Source: Gammaproteobacteria bacterium
Lineage (GTDB): Bacteria > Pseudomonadota > Gammaproteobacteria > Granulosicoccales > Granulosicoccaceae
Assembly: GCA_020444765.1 (NCBI GenBank)
Contig: JAGRHW010000067.1
Span: forward strand, 1-12,600
Length of the DNA: 12,600 bases
Direction of reading: 5' to 3'
Shown here: one piece after another, positions 5,611 through 12,600 of the stretch
How positions within the stretch are numbered: position 1 is the stretch's first letter
How the letters are laid out: each line of letters begins with the position of its first letter
Program-made: the position numbers and the translations under genes
The notes under the pieces: model-generated
Told to the model about the DNA's origin: nothing
The model's database searches: none
What the model saw: only the letters and a program-made list of their open reading frames with translations

Positions 5611-7311
5611 ATGATTGACACGCTATCCAGACTCCTGACCCGCGGCCTGCTGGTTTTAGCCTTATTCATCGCGGGCAGTTCCGGCGCTTTGGCTAAAAAC
5701 GTCATTGTATTATTGGTCGAAAAGCCCGCCGGGGACAATCTCGCTCTGACCATCGCAACAACGCAAACGGCCTGGGAAAAATTTCGTCAGTCAGAGCCCG
5801 GCGAAGCGGAACTCGCCATCATCAGTTACGCCAATACACCGGACGTGGTTCGCCCGCTCGCGGCAGCGGACGACGTTGACACGGCGGCTCTGGGGGATAT
5901 TCTCAAACGCGCCGGCAGCCGCGGCGAAACCATCAATACAGCTGCGGGACTGGAGCGCGCTGTTTCCCTGCTGACTTCTGAGTCAACGCCGCAAAACCGG
6001 AACTTTCTGCTGGTCATCTCCGACGCACTGATCGCCACCGGGAATGCCGGTAACGATCAGCAGTTTACCGAATGGATGGTCGATATCATCAGCGATGACG
6101 CGCGAAAGGCGGCGATCGATGTGCAATGGCACCCGATCAGTAAAAACGCGCAGCACGCCACTATCGATGCTTTTCTCGGCAAACTCGATGGTAACCGGGT
6201 GGTGGTAACGCCCGACGAGACACTGATTGACGACGCTGAAAAACCTCTGCCCAAATCAGCAGCCGAAGCGGAGCTGGAGAAACTGACAGCCGCGCGAGCC
6301 GAACTTGGCAACCCTGCGCCACAAACCGAACCCGGCCCTGCCACTACAGCACTGCTTGAAGACCCGCAAACCCAGCCAAACCCAGACCCAGCGATAGAAA
6401 CGAGTGAGCCGGCGCCGCCACTGCCAACCCCGGTGGCCACCAACGCCGACAGCATTACCGACACGGACACGGACGCCGGTACAGACCTGGATCCTGCCCC
6501 CCTGACGGAACCAGCGCCCGAGGATTCGCTGAATCCGGACCTTATCAAATACGGCATCTTCGGCATTATTCTGCTGTTGGCCGGTGGCCTTTTGTTTATG
6601 CTGATCAACAGACGCAGCCAATCGGATGAAGTCCGGCCGAATCTTGCAGAAAAAGAGTTTGATGACGAGCCCGTTCAGCCTTATGACGACGATATCTTTG
6701 CTCCGGTTGCCGCGACCGGCGCGGTAGCCGTCTCGACTCAGGCCAACGCACCGATTATTCCGCCACGTGAGCTTATCCGCGAGGAGAAACCACTTGAGCC
6801 GGATCCCCCGGCAGCGGCACCGGAGCCTCTGCCACAACCGCAGCCGGCGATTGACGAGCCGAAAATTCAAGCCGTAACGGAAGAAGCGGAAAACGTCGAA
6901 GCGGAAGACTCAATACCATCGATGGACAGTACACAGGAGATTTTTCCGGAGTTCAGCTCGGCGTCATTGAGCGCGGTTGAAACAATCGACAGCCCTGCAA
7001 CAGAGTCCTTGGTTGACGATCAGGAAGCCGGGCAGCAATCGTCCGGCGACGTGCCGGAGCAAACCCCGGAAGAACCTGCCCCCGTGGCGAATGCCAGAAC
7101 CGAAATCGACCCTTATGCCACGGTGATCGCGGATAGCGAAAAACTCCGCCAGTACGCGCATCAGTTCACGGCCGCGCCCGACACGGAACCGGTCGACGAT
7201 GACAAGACTATTTTGGCTCCGGGCACCGGTGCCGCGGCAAGATTTTCCGGGCATAGCGACGATGACGAGGACGATGATAAAACGGTTCTGGTCCGCCCCG
7301 GAGACCGATAA
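5611..7311 (+). CDS. Type I membrane protein: periplasmic VWA-like domain, TM segment, acidic cytoplasmic tail with DDDKT motifs
   Basis: ATG at 5611 is chosen because it starts a textbook signal peptide (RLLTRGLLVLALFIAG, cleavage after GALA, residue 28); an in-frame extension to 5476 lacks this. Mature residues 29 to about 200 follow the von Willebrand A pattern: strand VIVLLV (31-36), ELAIISY (67-73), ETINTAAGLERA (106-117) and NFLLVISD (131-138). The MIDAS DxSxS is missing; EKPAG takes its place, so metal binding is doubtful. A Pro/Asp/Thr-rich linker (about 212-308) leads to one transmembrane helix (311-333) followed by Arg-Arg, placing the C-terminus in the cytoplasm. The tail of about 230 residues is acidic and low-complexity, ending with DPYATVI (500-506) and two copies of DDDKT(I/V)L at Thr533 and Thr558. 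These look like phospho-threonine sites for a kinase/FHA system. The gene is divergent from the autotransporter-kinase pair. Function is not established. Confidence 0.85.
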   Translation: MIDTLSRLLTRGLLVLALFIAGSSGALAKNVIVLLVEKPAGDNLALTIATTQTAWEKFRQSEPGEAELAIISYANTPDVVRPLAAADDVDTAALGDILKRAGSRGETINTAAGLERAVSLLTSESTPQNRNFLLVISDALIATGNAGNDQQFTEWMVDIISDDARKAAIDVQWHPISKNAQHATIDAFLGKLDGNRVVVTPDETLIDDAEKPLPKSAAEAELEKLTAARAELGNPAPQTEPGPATTALLEDPQTQPNPDPAIETSEPAPPLPTPVATNADSITDTDTDAGTDLDPAPLTEPAPEDSLNPDLIKYGIFGIILLLAGGLLFMLINRRSQSDEVRPNLAEKEFDDEPVQPYDDDIFAPVAATGAVAVSTQANAPIIPPRELIREEKPLEPDPPAAAPEPLPQPQPAIDEPKIQAVTEEAENVEAEDSIPSMDSTQEIFPEFSSASLSAVETIDSPATESLVDDQEAGQQSSGDVPEQTPEEPAPVANARTEIDPYATVIADSEKLRQYAHQFTAAPDTEPVDDDKTILAPGTGAAARFSGHSDDDEDDDKTVLVRPGDR

Positions 7312-7316
7312 ACGAT

Positions 7317-9461
7317 TCAACGTTGCAGGGAGGCCTGCACGCAACGAAGGACACCATAATCAAACTCACCGTCCAGGGCTTCGAATACCGGTTTTAAACG
7401 CCCGTCCGCTTCATCGTCAAACAATTCGATGGTGTTTACGATGCGATCGTATTCAGCGGTATCGAGATCCAGCACGTCGTCGGCATCCAGCAGCCCGTCG
7501 GCGATCGCTTCTGAAAGATGAGCGTAGATCGTGCTGAGCTGCTTGTCTCTCTCGGCGGCGATCTGTTCGATATTCAGGCCTTTTTCAAATAACAGCAGCG
7601 TTTCGTTGACGGTGTCGCTCAGTGTATTGTCTAGCAGTTCCGGCAGGGGATGTTCGGCGATCACCTCCATAAATTCATCACCGTAGCGTTCGAGTTTTTT
7701 CTCGCCGACGCCTGGAATATAGCGGAATGCGTCTTTGCTCCGTGGTCTTGTTCTGGCCATTTCTACAAGCGTGGCATCGTGAAAGATGACATAGGGCGGC
7801 ACACCCTGCTCCTGGGCCAGGCGTAAGCGCGTTTCGCGCAAGGCGTCGAACAAGCCCTGATCGACTGAACGCAGGGCCGCGATTTTTTCGGATTTAGCCT
7901 GCTTGGCGGTTTTTTCCGGTTTGCTTTGCTTGCGCAAGCGGAGCAGTTGTTCACCGCGCAGGACCGGTCGGCAGCGCTCGGTCAGCCGTAACGCGCCGTA
8001 AGCGTCAACATCGACCGACAGATACGCCATCGCAATCAATTGGCGGAAAACCGTGCGCCACTCCGGACCGCTCAAATCCTGTCCCAGACCGAACACCGCG
8101 AGTTCATGATGACGGTTTTTGAGAATCCTGTCGTCGGATTTACCGAGCAGCACATCGATCAGGTAATTCACACCGAATCGCTGCCCGGTCCGGTATACCG
8201 CTGACAGGGCTTTGCGCGAAGCTTCGGTGGCGTCCCAGGTTTCCGGCGGTTGCGCGCAGTTGTCGCAATTGCCGCAGGGTTCCGGCAGCTTTTCGCCGAA
8301 GTAATCGAGTAACAGCTGTCGGCGGCAGCCGCTCGTTTCACATAAGCCAAGCATGGAGTCCAGTTTGTGAAACTGAATGCGCTTGAACTGTTCGTCGGCG
8401 TCGGACTCCTCCATCATCTGCCGCAAGGTAATCACATCCTGCAGACCGTAGGCCATCCAGGCGCTGGCCGGCGCACCGTCACGACCGGCGCGGCCGGTCT
8501 CCTGATAATAGGCTTCTATGCTTTTCGGCAGGCTCAGATGCGCGACAAAACGAACGTCCGGCTTGTCTATGCCCATGCCGAAAGCGATGGTCGCCACGAT
8601 GATGACGCCGTCCTCGCGCAGAAATCGCGCCTGATTGCCGGCCCGGACCTGATCGCTGAGACCGGCATGATACGGCAGGGCGACCCGTCCCTTTCCACTC
8701 AGCCAGTCGGCGACAGCTTCTACCTTTTTGCGCGACAGACAATAAACAATACCGGCATCCTGCGGGTGCGAGGCTTGTATAAAACGCCATAACTGCTCAC
8801 GCGCATTCTGCCCTTCGCTGAGCTGGTAATGAATGTTCGGGCGGTCAAAGCTGCTGATAAACTGCGCGGCGTTTTCAAGTTGCAGCTGTTTGAGGATTTC
8901 CTCGCGGGTGCGCTGATCGGCGGTGGCCGTCAGTGCGACTCTCGGCACCTGCGGATAGCGCTGATGCAGGATCGACAATTGCTGGTAATCACGGCGGAAA
9001 TCATGTCCCCACTGGGAAACGCAATGCGCCTCGTCGATCGCAAACAAGGAAATCGTGCATTGATCCAGCAAATCCAGCATGCGACCGGTAAGCAGCCGTT
9101 CGGGCGAGATATAGACCAGATCAAGATCGGCGCGCCGCATGGCCTGCTCGACCTCGAACTGTTCGTCGGGGCTCAAGGTGGAGTTGATAAAGGCGGCCTG
9201 CACGCCAAGCTGTTTGAGCGCATCGACCTGATCCTGCATCAGCGCGATCAGCGGCGATATAACAACTCCGACACCCTGGCGTATCATCGCGGGAATCTGG
9301 TAACACAGGGATTTGCCGCCACCGGTCGGCATCAATACCAGCACGTCCCTGCCTTCGACCAGTTGCGTGATTATCTGTTGCTGGGAACCGCGAAACTGCT
9401 CATAGCCAAAAGTGACGTTGAGGATGTCCCTGGCCTGCCCCACGACTTGTGCTTCCTGCAT
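7317..9461 (-). CDS. recQ: ATP-dependent DNA helicase RecQ
   Basis: This 3'-5' superfamily 2 helicase unwinds DNA in recombination and stalled-fork repair. All parts are visible in the 714 residues: motif 0 region [10 protein letters not shown] (19-28), Walker A MPTGGGKS (44-51, Lys50), DEAH (143-146), the aromatic-rich loop [11 protein letters not shown] (149-159), motif III LTATAD, motif [15 protein letters not shown], and motif [12 protein letters not shown] (320-329). Zinc-binding Cys379, Cys396, Cys399 and Cys402 are intact, followed by the RQC winged helix, then an HRDC domain (about 530-605). A further 110 residues (about 605-714) look like a helix-turn-helix extension ([22 protein letters not shown]), making it about 100 residues longer than E. 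coli RecQ. GAGG is 12 nt before the ATG, a somewhat long spacing. It follows the hydrolase gene by 92 nt and meets the plus-strand gene tail to tail with 5 nt between stops. Confidence 0.97.
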   Translation of the reverse strand: MQEAQVVGQARDILNVTFGYEQFRGSQQQIITQLVEGRDVLVLMPTGGGKSLCYQIPAMIRQGVGVVISPLIALMQDQVDALKQLGVQAAFINSTLSPDEQFEVEQAMRRADLDLVYISPERLLTGRMLDLLDQCTISLFAIDEAHCVSQWGHDFRRDYQQLSILHQRYPQVPRVALTATADQRTREEILKQLQLENAAQFISSFDRPNIHYQLSEGQNAREQLWRFIQASHPQDAGIVYCLSRKKVEAVADWLSGKGRVALPYHAGLSDQVRAGNQARFLREDGVIIVATIAFGMGIDKPDVRFVAHLSLPKSIEAYYQETGRAGRDGAPASAWMAYGLQDVITLRQMMEESDADEQFKRIQFHKLDSMLGLCETSGCRRQLLLDYFGEKLPEPCGNCDNCAQPPETWDATEASRKALSAVYRTGQRFGVNYLIDVLLGKSDDRILKNRHHELAVFGLGQDLSGPEWRTVFRQLIAMAYLSVDVDAYGALRLTERCRPVLRGEQLLRLRKQSKPEKTAKQAKSEKIAALRSVDQGLFDALRETRLRLAQEQGVPPYVIFHDATLVEMARTRPRSKDAFRYIPGVGEKKLERYGDEFMEVIAEHPLPELLDNTLSDTVNETLLLFEKGLNIEQIAAERDKQLSTIYAHLSEAIADGLLDADDVLDLDTAEYDRIVNTIELFDDEADGRLKPVFEALDGEFDYGVLRCVQASLQR
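7324..7339. other. Hairpin at the recQ/VWA-protein convergent junction
   Basis: TGCAGG and CCTGCA form a 6-bp stem with a 4-nt GAGG loop, inside the last codons of recQ and just past the stop of the plus-strand gene. No T-run follows on the plus strand and only a short one on the minus strand. It could be a weak shared terminator. Confidence 0.25.
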
Positions 9462-9553
9462 GGTGGTTTATAACCTCGTTAGAGCCTGTTAACTGTCTCC
9501 GTGCGGAGTGAAGAGCGGCTAATTTGAGCTATTTCGGCTTCTGATGCAAGGCC

Positions 9554-11698
9554 TTAGTGTTCGCCAAGCCAGCGTGTCGCCTGCGTCAGTGCATCGCGAA
9601 CCGCCTGTTGGGATAGTTCGTCACCGGCCGGGCACCAGGCATCGAACAGACAGACATCGAGCATGTGTTCGGCGCCCTTGATGATATGCAGCCGCCCCTC
9701 GGCGCCACAGGTTTCGGTCTGCACCGCTGCTCCCTGCGGAATATCCACACCGACCGAGGCCGGATCACCGTTGTAGGCGCCGCACAGACGGGTCGCCTGA
9801 TCGACCGGCACCAGGGAATCGGCGGCGCCGTGAATGATAAACAACGGCGGATAGGCGTCCGGATTGCCTGCGATCAGCGGCGGAAAACTGTTCTGCACAA
9901 CCAGCGGATCGTCGGGCGAAACCTGATCGACGGGCTTGCCGATAAACCGCCTGACCGCCGCAAGCCCCTTGACGTCGCCGCTAAGCGCGCCGCTCTGGTA
10001 TTGGCTGATAAAATGGCCGAAGTCGGTCGGCGGATACAATAACAGGCCCTTGCTGACATCGGCCGGCCGATGAACCGCCAGCCAGGCGGCCAGATGCGCG
10101 CCCGCCGATTGGCCGGTTACCGCGACCGCGCCGGGTCGGGCGCCAAAGCGTTCACCGTTGGCCAACACCCAGTCCAGCGCGGCAGCGGCGTCGCTCAACA
10201 GGGCTTCGCCCTGCGCGCCATTGCATTCCGTATTGCCATCGTCCTGCCCGGTCAGCCGGTAGAAAGGCTCAAACACGATAAAGCCCTGATCCGTGAAATG
10301 CGAGACCTGCGCTTCCAGCCCCAGCACGCCGTCGCGCCGGGATGTCCAGCTGCCGCCGTGCAGGGAAATCAGCGGCGCGAGGTTTTTTGCCGCAATGTCC
10401 GACTTGAAAATACGCATCTCCAACTGACAGCTGCCTCTTGAGGTTTCCACCTCACGGTAGCGCAGTCGATGCATATACGGTTGCTGCCGGTCGTCGATCG
10501 GCCGAACGCCCACATCGAGCCTGGCATTCCGCGACAGCGCCCAGGCATCGAGTTTTTCGCCGCTGAGCGCGGCGTTGCCGAGTCGCGACGGATCGATCAG
10601 TTCTTCACAATGTTCCGCGATGGTCCCGGCCCGATAATTAACCGCTTCCTGACAGGCGGCGTCGGCAAACAGCGCCTGTCCATCGCGCGGTGAATCGGTG
10701 CTTGCGCAAACGCCACTCTGTTGCGTATAAAGCGGTGTTTTTTGCAAGTCCAGCATCTGGCCCTGCAGGAGTTCGCAAATCGCCATGCCCGAGAAAAATT
10801 CGGTGGAAAAGGACTGATCGCCACTGATCAGCGCATAGAGCAGTTCCGGCAGGTGATCGCGGATCAGCATTTCGCCAAGCTCGCTGAACAAAGGCACGTC
10901 CAGCAGCGCCAGCAGTTTCTGCTGTTGCGCCTCTTCAAGAACCGGCAAGGCCAGAAGCAGGCTGTCGCCACCCCAGGATTCACGCAATTCCGCCTGCAGC
11001 GTGGTTTTCAGCTGATCGCCAAACGCCTGCAGCTTATCGGCGGAAAACTCCTTGTCGATGGCCTTGCGAATACGCGATTCGAGCTGTTTGTCGAGCAGCG
11101 TGTCACTGACATCGAGTTTGTAGGTGAATTCATCCAGCCTGGTGGTCACGGCGAGCACCGGCGTCAACACCAGCGCTGCCGGTTTTACCGAATAGGTGGG
11201 CGTCATGCTTACCGTGACGGAAAATGCCAGCGTCCCGTTCAGGCGGACTGCAATATTGTCCCGCGCATATTTTCGACAATTACTGAAAACCCTGACGCCG
11301 TAGGACTGATCAATATCCGTACTTGCAGCCAGACCGGCGCTGACCTGCAGTGACAGGACGAATGGTTTGTTCAGCGATTCGATCGAAAGGCCGATCGAGG
11401 AATTGTCCTTGATAGCAATCCGGCCCTTGAAATTTCGCAGATCCGCCGAGTAGCTGCAACCACCGTCGAGTTCCTGATCGGCAATCGTCAGTTCGCGGGT
11501 GATTTCGCCGTCCCGCCATTGCAGGTCCAGGCGCTGGAATTCATCCTGCAGGCGTTCGAGCAGATACTGCTGGACACTGTCGCCGCCGCCCGCCGCTTCA
11601 TCGAGGGCCCGATCAAACTCGCGCAGCGAGATATCGACGGTTTGCGCGAACGCGAACGAAGTGGTGAGCAGATATAAAAGAACTATCCTGACGAGCAT
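9554..11698 (-). CDS. Secreted alpha/beta hydrolase (esterase-like) with large N-terminal module
   Basis: ATG at 11698 is chosen because it opens directly into a signal peptide (LVRIVLLYLLTTSFAFAQ, cleavage after FAFA, residue 18); an in-frame TTG at 11725 would bury it. The 714-residue protein has two parts. Residues about 440-714 form an alpha/beta hydrolase of the HSL/carboxylesterase-like type: oxyanion motif HGGSW (447-451), nucleophile elbow GQSAG with Ser531, Asp627 in HGAADSLVP, and His678 in GAEHML complete a Ser-Asp-His triad. Residues 19 to about 430 are not a family I recognise: mixed beta segments (100-200) then helices (200-320). Twelve cysteines in the mature chain fit an exported, disulphide-bonded enzyme. 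The substrate is unknown; an ester of a carbohydrate, lipid or polymer is possible. The gene lies between the CBS gene (85 nt upstream) and recQ (92 nt downstream), with its own candidate promoter. Confidence 0.88.
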   Translation of the reverse strand: MLVRIVLLYLLTTSFAFAQTVDISLREFDRALDEAAGGGDSVQQYLLERLQDEFQRLDLQWRDGEITRELTIADQELDGGCSYSADLRNFKGRIAIKDNSSIGLSIESLNKPFVLSLQVSAGLAASTDIDQSYGVRVFSNCRKYARDNIAVRLNGTLAFSVTVSMTPTYSVKPAALVLTPVLAVTTRLDEFTYKLDVSDTLLDKQLESRIRKAIDKEFSADKLQAFGDQLKTTLQAELRESWGGDSLLLALPVLEEAQQQKLLALLDVPLFSELGEMLIRDHLPELLYALISGDQSFSTEFFSGMAICELLQGQMLDLQKTPLYTQQSGVCASTDSPRDGQALFADAACQEAVNYRAGTIAEHCEELIDPSRLGNAALSGEKLDAWALSRNARLDVGVRPIDDRQQPYMHRLRYREVETSRGSCQLEMRIFKSDIAAKNLAPLISLHGGSWTSRRDGVLGLEAQVSHFTDQGFIVFEPFYRLTGQDDGNTECNGAQGEALLSDAAAALDWVLANGERFGARPGAVAVTGQSAGAHLAAWLAVHRPADVSKGLLLYPPTDFGHFISQYQSGALSGDVKGLAAVRRFIGKPVDQVSPDDPLVVQNSFPPLIAGNPDAYPPLFIIHGAADSLVPVDQATRLCGAYNGDPASVGVDIPQGAAVQTETCGAEGRLHIIKGAEHMLDVCLFDAWCPAGDELSQQAVRDALTQATRWLGEH

Positions 11699-11728
11699 GA
11701 ACCGGCAACCGTTATAAAGTTGCAAACC

Positions 11729-11737
11729 AGTATATCA
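11729..11737 (-). promoter_or_regulatory. Candidate extended -10 promoter for the hydrolase gene
   Basis: The minus strand reads TGATATACT, an extended -10 (TGn plus TATACT, 5/6). It would give a leader of about 24 nt before ATG at 11698. TTGACG at 11756-11761 is too far upstream (21 nt) to be a standard -35 partner. Confidence 0.38.
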
Positions 11738-11783
11738 GGATGATGAAAACGTGTTCGTCAACAAGTTTTAACTAGATTCCGGT

Positions 11784-12191
11784 TTACTCGACATCATGCA
11801 GCAGGCCTTTCAGCACCAGCTCGTTGTAGCTGACAACGCCGATCACCGCGTCATTTTCGATGACCGGCGCCACCGACAGACCAAACCGTTCGAACAGACG
11901 CGCGCAGTAGCGCACCTTCATGTTAGGCGGCGCGTCGATCACCGGTTTGCTCATGATTTCATAGACATTAACGCGTTCCGGCGCGCGATTTCTGGCCAGC
12001 ACTTTTTTCGCGATATCGGCAAGCAGCATAATGCCGAATTCGTCATTCTGATCGCGCCGTTTGACGATCACCACATCCGTGTTGATGGCTTTCATTTTTT
12101 GCAGCGCCTCTTCGACCGTCGCCAGCCCGTCGATTTCCAGGAAACTGTCCGACATCACGTCACGCACCCGAATTATTTTTTTTGTGCTCAC
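11784..12191 (-). CDS. Two-CBS-domain protein
   Basis: The 135-residue protein is little more than a CBS pair: CBS1 about 6-65 (RVRDVMSDSFLEID ... DEFGIMLLADIAKKVL) and CBS2 about 74-130 (NVYEIMSKPVIDAPP ... AVIGVVSYNELVLKGL). Such Bateman modules bind adenine nucleotides and act as energy sensors for a partner protein; no catalytic domain is attached. The start is GTG at 12191, with GGAGG 7 nt upstream. The GTG overlaps the stop of the PII-like gene by four bases (GTGA), so the two are translationally coupled. The natural reading is a regulator working with the PII-like protein on a common target, probably a transporter encoded upstream beyond the window. The target is inference. Confidence 0.92.
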   Translation of the reverse strand: MSTKKIIRVRDVMSDSFLEIDGLATVEEALQKMKAINTDVVIVKRRDQNDEFGIMLLADIAKKVLARNRAPERVNVYEIMSKPVIDAPPNMKVRYCARLFERFGLSVAPVIENDAVIGVVSYNELVLKGLLHDVE

Positions 12192-12538
12192 AACAATTCC
12201 TCCAGTTCCGTAGTGATTTTCGACATCTGATGGCTGACACCGACCGCATCCTCCACATCGATCTGGAAGGCGATGCCGGTGCCCGGTTTTTGATCGAACT
12301 CACCAACCCGGCCGATTTCATCGAGAATACTGCGCGCCAGATGTTCCTCGACCAGGAATATCACCATATCGCGCTGGGTATCGAGCGACAGGCCGAAAAA
12401 CGTCTTGGACTTTTTGAGCCCTTCGCCGCGGGCATTGTTGACGATGGTGGCGCCGGTTGCGCCGGCCTTGCGCGCGGCCTCCATCACCGCCTCACTCTTG
12501 TCCTCATTGACCAGCGTAATGATCATTTTGAAATGCAT
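12188..12538 (-). CDS. PII-like signalling protein
   Basis: This 116-residue protein follows the PII (GlnB-like) ferredoxin-fold pattern: strand MIITLVNED, helix SEAVMEAARKAGATG, strand ATIVNNARG, then the T-loop region (about 37-54), strand DMVIFLVEE, helix ARSILDEIGRVG, and KPGTGIAFQIDVEDAVGV as the B/C-loop and last strand. The T-loop looks about five residues shorter than in GlnB and has no Tyr at the uridylylation position, so control by GlnD-type uridylylation is unlikely. This places it among divergent PII-like proteins rather than GlnB/GlnK. AGGAG lies 9 nt before the ATG. The CBS gene follows with a 4-nt overlap. A minus-strand frame reading in from the right edge stops at about 12570-12572, which may be the end of a partner gene about 31 nt upstream, but too little is visible to identify it. 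Confidence 0.88.
   Translation of the reverse strand: MHFKMIITLVNEDKSEAVMEAARKAGATGATIVNNARGEGLKKSKTFFGLSLDTQRDMVIFLVEEHLARSILDEIGRVGEFDQKPGTGIAFQIDVEDAVGVSHQMSKITTELEELL
12199..12203 (-). promoter_or_regulatory. Ribosome binding site for the GTG-started CBS gene
   Basis: A perfect GGAGG inside the last codons of the PII-like gene, 7 nt before GTG at 12191. It supports GTG as the true start and translational coupling. Confidence 0.6.
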
Positions 12539-12600
12539 AGTGCTTTACTCCTGACTTCCACCAGCCGGGTCAATACCCAACGGCATTTTCTAATCCGACA

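Noticed and set aside
6363..6490. Short tandem repeats (cccag/caaac units and gacacg units) as a repeat locus
   Set aside because: They encode the Pro- and Asp/Thr-rich linker of the VWA-like protein and are imperfect; no CRISPR-like repeat-spacer pattern exists.
6057..6870. Minus-strand frames of 183 and 204 codons opposite the VWA-like gene
   Set aside because: Ser/Gly/Val- and Arg-rich products arise from the Pro/Asp/Glu-rich linker read backwards; the plus frame has a signal peptide and a TM segment.
8829..9473. Plus-strand frame of 214 codons opposite recQ
   Set aside because: It lies entirely across the conserved helicase domain and is explained by it.
9497..9508. CTCCG/CGGAG hairpin between the hydrolase and recQ genes as a terminator
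   Set aside because: Only a 5-bp stem with a 2-nt loop and no T-run on either strand.

Overview
The window reads as chromosomal DNA of a moderately GC-rich gammaproteobacterium. This rests on the style of the proteins: a RecQ helicase with a C-terminal HTH extension, a short-passenger autotransporter, a Sel1-repeat lipoprotein of a gammaproteobacterial type, and a PII-like/CBS gene pair. I cannot name the genus. I saw no tRNA, rRNA, CRISPR array, insertion sequence or phage gene. Ten protein-coding genes are supported, one of them cut by the left edge.

Layout. Positions 1-1084 (-) hold the N-terminal part of an outer-membrane lipoprotein with Sel1 repeats and a long coiled coil. Divergent from it is a PaaI-type hotdog thioesterase (1351-1764, +). 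It converges on a single-domain globin (1799-2260, -). Upstream of the globin lies a minus-strand pair: an autotransporter (3785-5305) followed 45 nt later by a membrane-anchored Ser/Thr kinase (2534-3739). Divergent from that pair is a type I membrane protein with a periplasmic VWA-like domain and a long acidic cytoplasmic tail (5611-7311, +). It converges, with only 5 nt between stop codons, on recQ (7317-9461, -). Upstream of recQ, also on the minus strand, are a secreted two-part alpha/beta hydrolase (9554-11698) and a PII-like + CBS-domain pair with overlapping genes (11784-12538) that probably continues an operon beyond the right edge.

How they may work together. The most interesting part is about 2.5-7.3 kb. 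The kinase has its catalytic domain in the cytoplasm and a small periplasmic domain. The VWA-like protein has the complementary layout: a periplasmic sensor-like domain and a cytoplasmic tail ending in two near-identical acidic-DDDKT motifs that look like phospho-threonine / FHA-type sites. An autotransporter sits in the same unit as the kinase. This suggests an envelope-sensing phospho-signalling module, which is inference and not shown by the sequence. The Sel1 lipoprotein is a third envelope protein of the same general kind nearby. The PII-like/CBS pair looks like a nucleotide-sensing regulator of a transporter encoded outside the window. recQ and the thioesterase look like ordinary housekeeping genes.
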